Origin: Bolinopsis microptera
Taxonomy: Eukaryota > Ctenophora > Tentaculata > Lobata > Bolinopsidae
Length of the DNA: 64,000 nucleotides
Direction of reading: 5' to 3'
Assembly (NCBI RefSeq): GCF_026151205.1
Contig: NC_087084.1
Coordinates: 10,877,453-10,941,452, forward strand
Position 1 is the stretch's first letter, and each line of letters opens with the position of its first letter. The notes under the pieces are model-generated. The model did not search any database and had not been told where the DNA came from. It was given only the letters and a program-made list of their open reading frames with translations. The position numbers were made by a program, and so were the translations under genes. Shown in pieces: positions 63,146 through 64,000 of this stretch.

Positions 63146-64000
63146 AGTGGAGGAGGAACATAACGGAACGAAGTAAATGACGGATCATATTGCACACAAT
63201 TCGATTACACGATAGAACCGCCGGCTCAAACACTTCATTTTTCGTCCCGGTGAATAATAATTTGTTCTACACTTGTAACAGTTTTCATGGTACTGCCACT
63301 GTTTATTCGATTTATTATGTCGTGATTACCGTGCTACTTTCGAGTTTTGTTTTGCTTACTCCGTCTCTTGGAGACGATGTAAATATGAAACTTTATAGTC
63401 GTCATTTTATATTGTTGTGTCTGATGGGGAGGTTGTTCTGTGAATATTGTATTAGTTTCCGTCTTAACTTTATTTATTAATTTATTATTTTCTAACTACT
63501 GAAAACGAGCAAATTCTTAGTTGCAGTGAACATTGGGATTGGACATTGTGAACGTCAGTCAGTGTACAGTTACACTGCATAAATGAATATTGATGATGTG
63601 ACCGCATATGATTAGCAGCTGTTGACTGTCGTGGCGGTTAAGAAATAACCGATTCAGGTTCAGGGAGGCGATTTTGTTTTGAAAATAGAAAAGATGGAAA
63701 GAAGACTACGTTCAATTATTTGTCTTTTGTTTCGGTGCGATAAGCTCATCTGTGTCAAGTTCCATAATTTTAACAATAACTTAACTTAACTTAACTTTTA
63801 GAACGGAAAATAAGTTTTAACAAACGCATGTACCGATAATTTTTATTCAACGTTCTACACTAAAACTAAGCTTAATATATCCGGCCATGGAACAGTAATA
63901 CCGCCGATGATTTTCGTTTGTTTTTTAATTTAACGGCTACGTACTTCATTACTGAGTGAAGTGTACAAACGTGTAATATGAGTATATTTTTAATGTGGGA
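63146..64000. other. Unique right end, no gene recognised
   Basis: A 96-codon frame at 63190-63480 has hydrophobic stretches but no motif and no splice context, and is not called. A TAACTTAACTTAACTT run lies at 63780-63797. Confidence 0.5.

Noticed and set aside
63190-63480. 96-codon plus-strand frame with hydrophobic stretches
   Set aside because: No motif, no conserved partner and no splice context; likely chance.

Overview
This window looks like intron-rich nuclear DNA from an invertebrate animal. Evidence: signal-peptide exons with GT/AG introns of consistent phase; metazoan extracellular modules (C-type lectin, SRCR, kringle, galectin-like, LDL-receptor class A, thrombospondin type 1, rhodopsin-family 7TM); non-LTR retrotransposons, MULE, hAT, Tigger and piggyBac-like relics; a tRNA-derived SINE; and many minisatellites. 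An early-branching or aquatic invertebrate such as a cnidarian is my guess, but the sequence does not settle the lineage. Exon models below were built by hand from splice sites, reading-frame phase and comparison between paralogous copies.

Layout, left to right. (a) 0.36-5.5 kb, minus strand: the 3' part of a transmembrane C-type lectin gene. One of its introns holds an intronless plus-strand sulfatase-like gene that has lost its catalytic motif (3.0-4.6 kb). (b) 5.3-12.6 kb: an 11-bp satellite followed by decayed DNA transposons. (c) 12.66-14.31 kb: a signal-peptide exon plus a Thr/Pro-rich SRCR exon; a further orphan signal exon lies at 15.26 kb. (d) 15.5-18.8 kb: a 2-kb pyrimidine-rich tract between oppositely oriented arrays and a direct repeat. 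(e) 19.6-40.7 kb: GPCR gene copy 1, with exons for signal peptide, two kringles, galectin-like, SRCR, and LDLa repeats fused to a 7TM receptor. Its first intron contains a FLYWCH-MULE/L2-like composite and a nested pair of LINEs. The last exon carries a one-base frameshift. (f) 42.2-49.4 kb: GPCR gene copy 2, a tandem duplicate without kringles and open throughout. (g) 49.5-55.3 kb, minus strand: the 5' part of a C-type lectin gene, with a plus-strand TSP1-repeat gene (3' end decayed) inside one intron. (h) 55.7-59.3 kb: a duplicated small secreted-protein locus. (i) 59.6-63.1 kb: three large satellite arrays.

The two minus-strand lectin parts look like two ends of one gene. The third lectin domain has its first two exons at 49.96 and 49.57 kb, and its expected third exon, in matching phase 1, appears only at 5.5 kb. 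If so, a receptor gene of about 55 kb spans most of the window, and the sulfatase-like, SRCR, both GPCR and TSP1 genes all sit in its introns on the opposite strand. That is inference; the individual exons are better supported than the join.

Function: nearly every host gene encodes a secreted or cell-surface protein built from recognition modules (lectin, SRCR, galectin-like, LDLa, TSP1). The locus looks like a rapidly evolving cluster of recognition or signalling receptors, changed by tandem duplication, exon-cassette duplication, transposon insertion and pseudogenisation.
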